Shown here piece by piece: positions 45,430 to 57,468 of a DNA stretch of 64,000 bases. Each line of letters opens with the position of its first letter. Position 1 is the first letter of the stretch. The stretch is from Gnetum montanum. Its lineage: Eukaryota > Streptophyta > Gnetopsida > Gnetales > Gnetaceae. The DNA lies in assembly GCA_015680685.1 (NCBI GenBank), contig MNCI01005255.1, positions 727,758 through 791,757 on the forward strand. Direction: 5' to 3'. The notes under the pieces were generated by a model. That model did no database searches. It was not told the DNA's origin and was given only the letters and a program-made list of their open reading frames with translations. A program made the translations under genes and the position numbers.

Positions 45430-46335
45430 GATCATGGGTGGGATCTCTTCGACGCCTTTACGCAAGTCAAACAGGCTCTAAAACAAAAAAATACAACTTT
45501 GAGCCTTTATGACTTACTCATGACATCACAGAAACATCGTGAGGCTATGGTTCGCATGCTAACATCCATACCTATGGACGAAGGCCTACCCATGGATGAA
45601 GAAGCAATTCATTCTATTATGCTTCCTCTCGCAGCTGAGAAACCAGGGCCTTCCTTGTTGACCTTTCACAACGAATCCATTAAGGATGACCCAGAAAAGG
45701 GTCATGTGACGATGGTGCCCATGTTCATCACCATTCGGGTTGGTCAACACCAAATTCAGATGGTACATGTTGATGATGGGGCAACCGCTAATGTCATCCC
45801 CTACCCCATAGTGGATAAGCTAGGTTTGATCGATCAGATCAGTCCTACCACCACGTCATGTTTAAAGTCATTCAACGAGGCACGAGTGTAAGTCAAAGGC
45901 ACTGTGCACATCAACTTCGTGGTGGGGGAGCAATTCCCCACAAACGCAACCTTCATTATTGTCGAAGAGATGCCTGGCTTCAACTTGATCCTGGGGAGGT
46001 CTTGGTTGGCTCAACTAAGGGCAGTGTCATCACCTATACATCAGGAGATCCATCTACCCTACGTAGGAGGAGAGGTGGTTATCCACGATGACGAAATAAT
46101 CCCTCAGGTTGTTAATAACATAGAAACGAAGCAGGGGTCAGAAATCGAAATGTCTAAAGATCAGTCCCCTATCCAAATACTCGAACAAGCCAAAACAGTG
46201 GCTGATGACAGCCTAACTTGGGTCGAGCTACCATTCCCAGAAGAGGAGCGTGATGCGAAGGAAAAGAGTGGTAAATCCTCTCATCTTTACATGTTACCAA
46301 AAATAAAAGTGATCAAGAAAAAATTACAGGGCTAG
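45430..46335 (+). pseudogene. T1 aspartic protease region, broken
   Basis: It is the counterpart of the T2 protease. It holds MFITIRVGQHQIQMVHVDDG then ATANVIPYP (45721-45807) and FNLILGRSWLAQLRAVSSPI (45979-46038). A TAA at 45889-45891 interrupts the frame between the two motifs. It shares the DDG active-site reading with T2. It ends at TAG 46333-46335. The linker upstream (44781-45430) has several stops. No separate start codon is implied; in T2 the equivalent part is in frame with gag. Confidence 0.78.
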
Positions 46336-46410
46336 CTAGTAAACCGAGTCATCTGATTGCCATATATTTTATGCATGTTTTACTTCATCATGCTATCCCA
46401 CCTTTGCATC

Positions 46411-46830
46411 CACTAACTATACTCGTTTTACGCTTAGGCTTATTTTTACGCATCCACCAGTTATACTTGTTTTACGCTTAGGCTTATTTTTACGCATCCA
46501 CCAGCTATACTCGTTTTACGCTTAGGCTTATTCTTACACATCCACCTAATATACTCATTTTACTCTTAGGCTTATTTTTACGCATCCACCAGCTATACTC
46601 ATTTTACGCTTAGGCTTATTTTTATGCATCCACTAGCTATACTCGTTTTATGCTTAGGCTTATTTTTATGCATCCACTAGCTATACTCGTTTTACGCTTA
46701 GGCTTATTTTTACGCATCCACCAGCTATACTCGTTTTATTCTTAGGCTTATTTTTACACATCCACCAGTTATACTTGTTTTACAATTAGGGTTATTTTTA
46801 CGCTTCCACCTGTGATTTTTGTTTATGCTT
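46411..46830 (+). repeat. 44-bp minisatellite in T1
   Basis: About nine tandem copies of a 44 bp unit, with core TTTACGCTTAGGCTTATTTT followed by TACGCATCCACCAGCTATAC. T2 has only scattered single TTTACGC motifs in the corresponding interval (34180-34300), so the array expanded in T1 or its ancestor. Confidence 0.8.
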
Positions 46831-46902
46831 ATGTTTTTACGCCCCTACTAGTTATCTTTGTCGCTCTTAACTTTATCCAAAATTAATCATGTGTGCTACC
46901 CA

Positions 46903-47245
46903 GGGCCCGAAATGGCCTAAAACTATATAAGGCCTAGAATGGCTCAAAACTATACAAGGCCTGAAATGGCCTTAAACTAATCACAGCCTACGAAGGCTTA
47001 AAATTGGTGACTTAGTGACATTTACACTATCCCTTTACCACATATACATGGCCCGGAATGGCCTAAAACTATACACATCCTGGAATGGCCTAAAACTACC
47101 CATGGCCCACAATGGCCTTAAACTACCTATTTAAATTACAGCTTACGCTTGAATTGGTCAAAGGCTCGAAATGGCTCAAGACCAATGGCCTTCTTTACAC
47201 TTTGCACCTGATTTATCTAGTAGCTTGCAATGACTTTAAACTAGT
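46903..47245 (+). repeat. Hairpin-TTAAACTA repeats, T1 left cluster (about 9 copies)
   Basis: Copies begin near 46903, 46930, 46957, 46985, 47050, 47087, 47104, 47162 and 47222. Arms include GGCC/GGCC, GCCT/AGGC (GCCTACGAAGGC) and GGCT-type variants, each followed by TTAAACTA or TAAAACTA. It has the same position and orientation as the T2 cluster at 34309-34584. Confidence 0.78.
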
Positions 47246-47444
47246 AACTTCATTTACGCTATATGCCTAAACTATTTGCCATTTTTCATAACATTAGAAT
47301 CTACTAATTTACACTTTGCATAAAGCGAGAACAGTAACAATAAAAGAACATTAACTTAGATCAAATTTGCATTAAAATGTCAAAAATAAAAAATATTATC
47401 TTTTTCATCATAAAAAAAAATGGACTGTGGCCAATACAGCCATG

Positions 47445-50400
47445 TTATGCGTCTCCTTTTTCCCCACTATCACCCATGTCCCTCAGCTCAATCTCCATCC
47501 TGAGCAAATCATCCTCATAGGGGCCACCTTTTTCAGGTAGCATTTCTTCATGAAGGTGGCCCTCCTTGTCAGGCTCTTCTGTATGAAGTTGTTTGCCATG
47601 GTATTGATCACCACCATTAAGCTCTGTCCCTTTCGAACCCCCTTCATAAGGACCGTCATCCACGTTATGCTCACCTCGTTGAGGAACCTCCTCAGGTTGT
47701 TCTTGTAATCATACATAACATGTATACTGACATCATGATCGAAACTAGGTATGAAAAAAGGCATAATAAAACAAAAACTCACCTATAACGGTCCTGCATC
47801 AATAGCAAATGGAATTTTTTCTAAGCCAATCCACAGATGTTGCATAATCTCATCCTCGGTAAGCTTGGACCAAACCCCATCTCCTAGACTAGTTTCGGCC
47901 TTCATCTTCCCTTTTTCCACAGGAGTCCAGCAAGGTGGTTCAGGGAAGAAGGAAGGGAAAGTTGTCTCTCCTCCAGGAAGAGTCATTTCTCTTTCTGGAG
48001 AGGCACTCACCTCACTTGCTCCTGAAACTTTTCAAATGCACTGGAAGCCCCAATAATGTCGAGGAATAGTCAAAGAGACTGAGCCTCGATGGCCGCGTCC
48101 CTATACTGTTGACGGTAGGTAGCGCACTCCCGCTTGTAGACATGTTTATGATCTTTTTACGTCTACCCCCTTTCTTTCACACCTACGTTATAATACTTCC
48201 AGTCTTGGTTCTTTTGAGCTAGGAGGTCCATTTGCATTCGCTGCTCAACTAGTTCACGGCTAGTCTGGATGCTGTTTCGGATGACCATCCAATAACGGGT
48301 GTAATCAACAATAGCTGTCCTCCAGTCCTCGCTCCCCATTCCCTGGGCTTGCAGGAAATCATTCCGCGATCTTAAATCCCCAACTTCATCATGTAGAGCC
48401 ACCCTCTCCTTCTCCGACCTTTGCAACCTCTTCCAAAGGTCTTTGTTTATGCTTTGACATTCCCATAAGGAGCGAGTTGAGCGCACAACACATTTACGCA
48501 TCTCATTGTAAATGTTATGTGGCATGATAGTTACTTCCAATGGGGGTTCGGTGGCGTCTAGATCGATAGGATCTGACAGATCCCATCTGAGGTGAGCTCC
48601 TAATAACATAAAAAGATAATTTGACATGATTAAATAGGGTCTGTCACAGTAAAGTAATTTCTGTGTAATGAGCATAACATACCAGCTTCAGGATCAATTT
48701 GCTCTAAGCGAGTAATCATGTCTTGGAAAACCCCTTCCATGAAGACAAATTTATCAGGAAATTCACCCCAAGATCGAGTCACCACTGCTACGAAGTGTAC
48801 GCTCTAGTCACCTATTATGCAGAATATATTCCATATAAGGACATGACTGAGACATTATGATGACCAACATCAACCTTTATAATTTTTCTAAAGTCTACTA
48901 TACTGTAAAAGTTAATTTTTATCAAGTAACAAACCACTTGGCTTGTCTGTCCCAGTCGAAAGAACTTTGGCATCCTCGACCGCTACCTCCTCTTCCCGCG
49001 TAGGAGGTTGTTCACTCCTCGCCTTATTGACAGGGGCCTCCTCTTCCAAAACTGAGGCCCCTTCTCTACATTGTAAGACTATAGCCCCTATTTCAGGGGT
49101 CAATCGTTCCACAGCCCTTTCCTTCACTATCATGCAACATATAGCAAGGAACATTACGCTAGGCAACGGTGTCTCTACATAGATCATGACCATTGGTATA
49201 TTTCACCACTTACCGCCTAGAGGATTACTCCTCTGAAACCTGATGTGCAGTTTCTTCCCCATGCCACCCGCTGGCTCAGCAAACTCCTCGGTCAAACGAG
49301 GCTTCTTCCGAGGCACCAATGAGTCCACTATCTCAGCAGCCAGGTGCTTCCCCCTCAACGCATCACCAATATAGGAAGGGAGTGCCCCACCCACGTTGTC
49401 TGGACACCGCATTCGAGGTGCTGCCATGTTCCTACTCGTTACAGATAACAACTCCCTGATCCCTTCAGGAGGGTCCTACGATCGAATAGTGCCAAAAATA
49501 TGGGAAATCCATGGTTTAGAAATCTGGTCGCGGTTTTGCTGCATCCAGACTCCATCCCATTGGACAATCAAAAACTTGGCGAAGCACCGGAAGCAAGCTA
49601 TGAAAAAGGTAAAATGCACGTTGAAATGGGACTCAAGCTTCTTCTGAAGCTTGACCATTTCAACTCGTAGGCCTTTGGTGAAATAGCTGGCCCAATTCAA
49701 TCGTGTCCCCTCCTCCATGACCTCTTGCATAATGCGAGCTTGTTCTATAGTGAGGAATCTCCCTTAGGAGAGTGTCTTGGGGAAGGTCCGAGCTCGAAAA
49801 AGGGGATAAATGGTGTTGGGCACCGCCAACTCAATCCCATCGGCAGGAATCCCTTTGGCCTCTTTCTTGACCCCTAGCCACTCCTCTATCCCTTCCTGGC
49901 ATTTGGCGCTCCTCTTTGACTTTTCCTCCATAGGAAAGCCGTCGGAGGGGACCCCGAAGAGATTAGTGAATAGCTAAGCATCAATGTCAAAATTTATGTG
50001 CATGTTACACACTTGTATGCAGAGATGCTCGGCTTCTTCACTGAAGGAGTTGACTAAGGTCCACAATTCACCCACAGTAACATCAAGGGTTATGGCCAAG
50101 AATAGGTCCATTAGTCTAGCCTCCCGAAGGTTATTGGTCAAAACAACAGGGGCCGCTCTATGGCCGAGCCAGCGTTGTGCCTCCTTTATGTCACTGTAGT
50201 GGAAAAAGATATTGCTTGTGTCATGATCAGAGGCCATGATCGTGATTTCCCATAATTCCTTGACTGCATACATAAAATAATAGCTAAGCCAAGATTGCAA
50301 AAAATTAAACTAAGATAACTTCACACATCATCGCTAACTAATAACATTGACTCAATTCATCATCATGATGAAGATTACCAGGTCCGAATGGCAAAGGAAA

Positions 50401-51835
50401 TGGAGGGATTTTCCTTCGCACGTCAGCGACAGTGAGGGGAGGATCCAAGGTCCATTCCCTATCCAGCCATCCAAAATTTTTACACCTAGCAAAGAAGTCA
50501 GCATAGCGGGTCGGGTACTCTGGAATCTCAAACGCTAGTTGTTTCATGATAGCAGCCCGTACATTGCTAATAGTAGTAAATTCACTAATAGCCCTTTCGG
50601 TCAATGACAAGGTATCATTATCGCCTAGGAGACCACTATCATTGATAAGGAATATGCATCATAGAAAATGGACAAATTCCTTACACTCGACGTAAATCCA
50701 GACAACATTTAGCACATTGATACACATCGAAATGACACAAGTTTAGATTCTTACCCACCAGCGTAATACGCAGTACCGAGTGGGTTTTGGAAATGGGTTG
50801 TGAGGTGATGAGCCATGAATAGAGTATTGTAGGAGTGATAGCAGTTGAATCTAGATACCTCCCAGATCCAACTCAAATGCCTCAGACCTTTGGTTCTTTG
50901 TTCGCGGTCTTGCACTCGCGCAGTCTCTATCCTACCATCAGTCAAGAACCCCAAGATGCCTTGCGTCAAACCGACCAATAATGTCTTTAAAATAGCGACA
51001 ACTACATCACCTGGTAGATGCAACCAGACAATTACGTTGTAGTTACGAAGCAAAAACTGTAAGAATCCCCGCGCACCTCTTTGGAACCATACCGCCTCCC
51101 CCTTTATACGGGCATGAGGAGGAGGAACATTGGCCACGGGAACATGCATGCAGCACAGAATGCCCACGATGTCCAAAACGATTAGGAAGGGCTTTAACAT
51201 GATACTATACAATGAAAACATATTGCCATTAGACAAAGCATTTGAACATAAACATTCATCACGCTATAATAGGGTTTGCCTGATTCCCAGAAAATTGTAG
51301 ATTTCGCTAGAAATGCATGGACAGAATCGCCCAAACCCTTGTAATAGCTTAAGGTCTATCTCTGACAATAGCGATGAAGGTAATGCTGCATATTATTCCA
51401 GCGTAACATGCAATCATTATGGGAATAAAGGAAAGGAAAACAAAACCCTAATTACACTACCTACAAGATATAATACTGAGATCTTTTGATTATACACAAT
51501 GTTTGTCCAGTATTATCCAACATCACCTAAACCCTTGTAACAATATAAGGTTCGTCTCCAACAACAAAGACAAAGGTAATACCGCAAACCACAACAGCTT
51601 AGCCCATGTAAATAAATATTAACACTCAACGTAACATATACATTTAGGAAAACAATACACAACTATGACGCTACAACCAATATGACAATAGTGTAAAAGG
51701 ACAAACGACCACTTACTGGTTAAGCAGAGTAGCTTCCCGTGCCTTGACTCTAGCCAGCGAAGCCCATTACAGACTCTCCTACACTTCGTCAATCCCAGCC
51801 AGTTTAGTGTTCTTCCCCTTGACCTTTGGTGCCAT
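47445..51835 (-). pseudogene. T1 antisense multi-exon gene, long form with pseudophosphatase domain
   Basis: Exon 1 51835-51717 (MAPKVKGKNTKLAGIDEV, then two stops) and exon 2 51204-50759 have the same lengths as in T2 (119 and 446 nt). Exon 2: KPFLIVLDIVGILC, AVWFQRGARGFLQFLLRNYN and NTLFMAHHLTTHFQNPLGT; FCP1-like fold with catalytic motifs lost as in T2. Further inferred exons: about 50624-50345 (SLTERAISEFTTISNVRAAI); 50263-49214, one frame with three stops, containing EEGTRLNWASYFTKGLRVEM; 49158 to about 48948; 48784-48683 (VTRSWGEFPDKFVFMEG); 48599-48011 (coiled-coil-like); about 47930-47783; and an acidic last exon ending at 47445. Donors GTAAGT, GTATGT and GTGAGT are visible. The middle part matches no family I recognise. 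T2 lacks the middle exons. Confidence 0.6.
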
Positions 51836-52088
51836 GGCTGCAATCAAATGAGTTTTCGTAAATCTCCTGTTTACACCTTGCTTCTGCTCCTCTTCTACTA
51901 TAGCCAAAATCCAAATTCGCGATATTTGTAACCCGTCTCGAGTATGAACCATCGATTTATAAACAAAATGCTTGAAGGTAATTTTTCTTTCTGTCCGATC
52001 GATGCGAAACTTTCTTGAAATGCCAGTGTCAGTATGACATGAAATGCGAAGATCGGGGCATTAATTTCGTTGATATCGTGTAGACTGC

Positions 52089-52110
52089 GGTCCGAAATGA
52101 CCTTAAACTA
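52089..52110 (+). repeat. Single hairpin repeat upstream of T1 RT (a)
   Basis: GGTCCGAAATGACC followed by TTAAACTA. The arms GGTC and GACC pair perfectly; compare GGCC/GGCC elsewhere. Confidence 0.65.
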
Positions 52111-52276
52111 ATGCATTTATCATCTCATAATCCAGTTGCATTAACTATAGTTTGTACAGAAATTCAAATTTCACAACACGCTAGACACGTCACGTTACAC
52201 TTTTCATTTCATTTCATACGCCAACATCTAGGAAGCCGAGCTCATTATTATCTTACAGACCAGGCATATTTGTAAT

Positions 52277-52300
52277 GGTCCACTAAGACCTTAAACTAGG
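52277..52300 (+). repeat. Single hairpin repeat upstream of T1 RT (b)
   Basis: GGTCCACTAAGACC followed by TTAAACTAGG. Again GGTC/GACC arms with a different loop. Confidence 0.65.
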
Positions 52301-52375
52301 AGCCTCTTTAACGCTAAAAAGATAAAAACAAACTCTTATCGTTCAACCGATTAGCAGAAAAACAATGTAATAACT

Positions 52376-52398
52376 TCCTTTTTTGATGTTTCTTGCAG
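52376..52398 (+). promoter_or_regulatory. Sense-strand 3' splice site before T1 RT
   Basis: CTTCCTTTTTTG, then TTTCTTGCAG: a good pyrimidine tract and acceptor ending at 52398. The first ATG (52411) comes 12 bases later, exactly as in T2. Confidence 0.65.
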
Positions 52399-52410
52399 GG
52401 TGATTCGCAA

Positions 52411-55400
52411 ATGGATGCAGCTTTATCCGCACCATTAGCCTTAATAGGCCCATACGGGGAGACCATTAGACAGTCTAACTACATGCTGATAGAAACAGAA
52501 CCTACCCCTTGTGACACAACCATAGCAACATCGGAAATATTACCAAATTGGCCAGAACATTTGGCCCAAACTCTAGACCTGGAGGCTGGTGATGTGATTG
52601 ATGATCCTCTTGATGAGATCTCTGTGGTTACACACAAAGGCGAGAATAAAACTCTTAGAGTTAGTTCCCTTTTAGACCAATGAACATAGAATGGCATAAC
52701 GCAAGTGCTCCAAAACAACGTTTCTATATTTGCATGGTCATATGAAGACATTCCAGGATTAGACCCAAGATTAATACAGCATAACATAATTTTGGACCCA
52801 TGCATCAAACCAATTAGACAAAAGGCACACAAGATTAAGCCAGAAATTGCGCTAGTAGTGCGTAATGAAATCACCAAGTTGTATCAGGTTGGTTTCATTC
52901 ACGCGGTCGATTACTCAGACTGGGTGTCCAACATCATAGTTGTCTCTAAGAAAACAGGAGGTATACGCATATGCATAGACTTCCGAGATCTGAACAAAGC
53001 CACGATTAAGGATAATTTTCTGTTAGCTAGTATCGACCAACTGATCGACACAACAGCTGGTCATGCACTTCTATCCTTCATGGATGGTTTCCCAGGTTAT
53101 AATCAAATTCGCATCAACCCAGAGCATTAGTTGACCACAACATTCATGACACCCTGGGGGACCTTCTGTTACACTATGATGCCTTTCGGGCTAAAAAACG
53201 TTGGGGCGATGTATCAACGGGCCATAACATACATCTTTAGTAACTACCTTTTGGGGAGATTGAATGACTACGTAGATGACATAGCTGTCAATTCTATAAA
53301 GTCTAAAGATCATTCAGAAGACCTAGAGTTAGTCCTTAAATGATGCCTTAAGCATGACTTACGGCTTAACCCAAAGAAATGCGTATTCAAAGTCAAAACC
53401 GGATGCATGTTGGGGTTTGTGGTATTAGAGACTGGCATTTGAGTCGACCTCGATAAAGTTAAAGCCATTTTTTATCTAACTCCACCTACAAACCTCAAAG
53501 AACTACGTGGGTTGCAAGGCAGACTACAGTTCATTAGGCAGTTCATCTCGAAATTAACAGATAAATTACATCCCATGCAATACCTTCTTAAGAAGGGTGT
53601 TAATTTTAAATGGACTAATGACTGCCAGCGTGCATTTGATGATTTAAAAAAGGAGCTAAAAAATTTGCCAATGGTATTCCTACCACAAAGGGATCAACCT
53701 TTTTACATCTATCTAGCCAGTTCATACGTGTCCATAGCTGTGTTACTGTGTGAAAAAAGGAATGATGGGTCTGAAGCCCCTATCTATTACCTCAGTCACA
53801 CCCTATTTGCATACGAGACAAGGTACAATGAAGTAGAGCATAACTGTTTGGCATTATTCTTCACACTTAGAAAATGTAGGCATTATATTTTCCGTAGTCA
53901 GGTCAACATAATCTGTAAAAGTAATGTTCCGCGAACTATCTCAAACAACTTATATGAGAGTAGCAGGATAGCTCGTTGGAAGGCTATCATAGTAGAATTT
54001 GATTTACATTATGTTGGCTAGTCATTCACCAAAGGCTAGGCCATAGTTGACCAATTAGAAACATCGTCGATTAAAGATCAAGCTACGATAGAGCTAGAAT
54101 TCCCAGATGAGCATGTACATAGTTTAAGCCCTGTATCAACAGGCCTTGAACTGACGTTATACTTCAACGGAGCTTTGACTACTAAAGGCGGCAATGCTGC
54201 CACTATCATTACACTTACCCCTGAAGATGTGCATCCATTGGCTTACCGCCTAGTCTTCCCTTGTACGAACAACGTGGCTGAGTATGAGGGACTCCTCAGG
54301 GGATTGCTGGCAACCAGAGAACTCAATGTTCGACACCTGGCGATCCGAGGCGATTCGATGCTAGTCATCAATCAAATCATGGGGGTCTACGCCTGCAAGG
54401 CTGTACAATTACAGTCCTACTGTGATATGGCTAAGGATCTCCTGAAACAATTTGCCACAGTCGATGCCTATCACGTGCCACGTAATGAAAATGGTGTGGC
54501 CGATGCATTAGCCACCCTAGCATTGAATGTGCCACCACGCTTGTTTGCCACTTGGCCCACTTTGATGATGGAATGTACAGATCCTATCATCCAAGTGATG
54601 CATATTTCTTCATTAAACACAGGAGGAATGCCAGAATGGTATGACAACATTAAGACATACCTTTTGCATGGTGAACCACCACATGAGCTAACACATCCAC
54701 AAAAGCACGCAGTGGGAAAATGTGCCAGGCAATACGTAATCATTGGAGACAGTACTCTCTATAGACACTCCTTTGATGGGATATTGCTGACCTACATCGA
54801 TAATGATCAAGCACGGTGAATAGTTAGTGAGGTCCACGAGGGGCTATGTGGAGGACACGTAGCCTCCCGAGCCATGGCTGCTAAAATCAGACGCCTAGGG
54901 TACTACTGGCCGTACATGGAAAGAGATTGACTTACCAAAGTCAAGACATGTGGTACATGCCAACGATATGCAAATCTAATACACGTGTCGCCAACCGAAT
55001 TACATACTACTCAGATTACTTGGCCATTCCAACGATGGCAACTAGATATCATAGGTCCCATCACTCCTAAATCTTCCACAGGACATAGCTTCATCACTGC
55101 CACTGAGTATTTTACGAAGGGGGTTGAAGCTACCCCCCTATGAAAGATCACATCTCAACAGGTTTGCCATTTCATCCTAGATAATATTGTAACTAGATTT
55201 GGGCTCCCTATGACTATTGTGACTGACAATGGACCACAATTTAGTAGCACAGAAACCAAATCTTTTTGCTATAATCTTGGTATCAAGCAATCTTTTTCTT
55301 CACCTTATTACCCGCAAGCAAATGGTCAAGCAGAAGCGACAAACAAGGTGATTATCAATTTACTTAAGAAGATGCTCAGTATTAACAAAAGACGATGGCA

Positions 55401-55875
55401 TGAAAAAATCCTCTACGTGCTATGGGCGTATCATAAAACATGTAGAATAGCTACATACAGGACGCCCTACAGCCTAGTCTATGGGTTCGAAGCAGTGCTA
55501 CCCTTGGAATTACAGGTTCGCTCATTACGGATGGTCCTATCCATGGTTATAAATGAGACTCAGCACAATGAGTCTAGAATCATGGATTTAGATTCAGTGG
55601 AGGAGAAACGCATCCAGACGCTCGACACCATCGAGAGATATCAGGATAAACAGAGACAGAAGCATTGACACAACCTACATCAACGACCGATCAAGAAAGA
55701 AGACTTAGTTCTCAAGGTCATTTGTGAACCAGTAGGCAAGTTCTCTGCAAACTGGGAAGGCCCTTTCCTGGTCATCGATGCATATGGCAACAGAGCATTC
55801 AAGGTAGTAGATACCGATAACAATGAACTACCAAATCCAGTGAATCATCTGTATCTAAAGCAGTATTACATCTAA
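52411..55875 (+). pseudogene. T1 pol: RT, RNase H, second RNase H, integrase, heavily broken
   Basis: It begins MDAALSAPLALIGPYGETIR at ATG 52411. RT: FAWSYEDIPGLDPRLIQHN, ICIDFRDLNKATIKDNFLLA and DYVDDIAVNS (YVDD kept). The first RNase H ends near a TAG at 54019. The second RNase H keeps AEYEGLLRGLL, IRGDSMLVINQI and GVADALATLAL, including the Asp lost in T2. Integrase: [31 protein letters not shown] and GQAEATNK, with the C-terminal part ending KQYYI near 55875. Stops at 52681, 52693, 53128, 53341, 54019, 54817, 54928, 55141 and 55666, mostly C-to-T or G-to-A changes of Gln, Arg or Trp codons, as expected from decay of methylated cytosines. Length matches T2 pol. Confidence 0.9.
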
Positions 55876-55906
55876 ACATCAACTTGGCTCAAAATCAGTT
55901 ATCAAA

Positions 55907-56260
55907 CATCCACTACGATGTAAAACTAGCAAAGTTGTACATGTCTGCTATGACGTAAAACTGGCACTTCTTGCACGTGTCTGCCAAGACTCTAAACTGG
56001 CAAAATTTTCGACCATTCGCCATGATGAGAAACTAGCAAGGTAAGCACACGTCTGCTGAGATGTTAAACCAAAACAGACTTGTCCCTGGGTCACGACATA
56101 AAACTAACACCCACAGCATGGTCTGCTAGGATCATAAACTAGCTCTTCCACCGTCCACTACGACGTAAAACTAGCAGATTTCAGTTTACCCAAAAGTGAA
56201 ACCGAGACCTCAGCCTGTTGAGGCTTAAAACCAGTGGTCAACCAAGACCCAAAACTAGAA
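55907..56260 (+). repeat. Hairpin-TAAAACTGG repeats, T1 3' cluster (about 10 copies)
   Basis: Units such as GTCTGCTATGACGTAAAACT, GTCCACTACGACGTAAAACT and GGTCTGCTAGGATCATAAAC follow integrase as in T2. Many arms are weakened by C-to-T changes, consistent with the older age of T1. Confidence 0.75.
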
Positions 56261-57455
56261 TCTATCAATAGGAAATCCATGAAGCAAGAGAGCGTGATCA
56301 TTCTTGCACAGCATCCCTACGAGATGGAACAGGTAAGACGTTGGGACAGACACAATGTCGTTACCCCTCCGGCATTCTACTGATTCCTCAGACATGCCAA
56401 AAGGCATACTACTGATCCCTCGGAGATGTTGCTACAACGACCAATCTGTAGTTGCACCTCCTAGGATCAACTTCGCCGCTTGGGGCCATGAAGAAACTGT
56501 GGTCATCCATAGTCTCAGCGACCTCCATCCATTACCGTCACCAAGCTCCGGCTTAGTAGATTCATCTGACTTGTTCTTTGCCCAATCATTTGAGTAACAT
56601 GAATCTGACTCTCAACGGCAGCTGCACAAACCGCGGCACCAACATTAGGATGCTTGCTCCTCGTTAGGGTACCTTTTTCATAGTCTGTGCTCTCCTTTTC
56701 GCTTTGGATGGTGCTTGTTTCAACAGCCTCCCTCGTTAGCAATTAGGATGATTGCTTCTACGCTCTACTCTTTGTTATGTTTTGCAGGTTACTTACTATG
56801 AAAGTGTTGATTGAGAGTGCATTCTTTAGCAGGTAAGATGTTGTGACATCCCGAAGCAATTGCTTAGACTAGCCTGGCCACCTAGGAGTGCAAACCCTAC
56901 CTCTCCCTCCATTCAATCCATTGTTTCATTTTTCCTCTTCCTTTGTCCTCATGACCACTGTTACCTCTTGCTTTGCTTATATAGAGCGTGAATATTAAAG
57001 CAACACTCTTTTGCATCTTCGTGTCCATGAGCTGGCATAACGCAACTCGCCTAAATGGAATGTTTTCAAAAAAAAAGAAAAAAAAAAGAGGGGGCAAAGT
57101 TTGGCAAAATGGATGTAAAACAGCTCATCCAGGCCACACGGGTGTAACACAACTCATCTGCGCAAGTCCTCCATATACACTATGATGGCGCAACCTCTCG
57201 CACATACATTCGTGGAAGGACACTATAACTTGTTTGCAAAAGTTTCATGTTCACATGCTTGAGTCTTCCCCGAACCTCCCTCCTTTTACTCCTATAACAT
57301 CCCTTCTATGCCTTCTTCCCTACCCTACCTTAGCACTCCCAGGTTTGATAAAGAGACATTTGAGCAATCTTCGACGAACGCTGTTGGTGCCTTTACCTCT
57401 CTGGTGTTTCGCATTCTTTGTCGATGTCTTTCGGGCAAGCCCTCTAAATGTCAAC
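56261..57455 (+). other. T1 3' untranslated region
   Basis: No gene is recognised. An A-rich stretch lies at 57065-57092. The last 110 bases match the end of the T2 3' region, including CTTTGTCGATGTCTTTCGGG (57416-57435 and 41326-41345). The polypurine tract AAAGAGGGG is at 57456-57464. Confidence 0.6.
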
Positions 57456-57468
57456 AAAGAGGGGTCAT

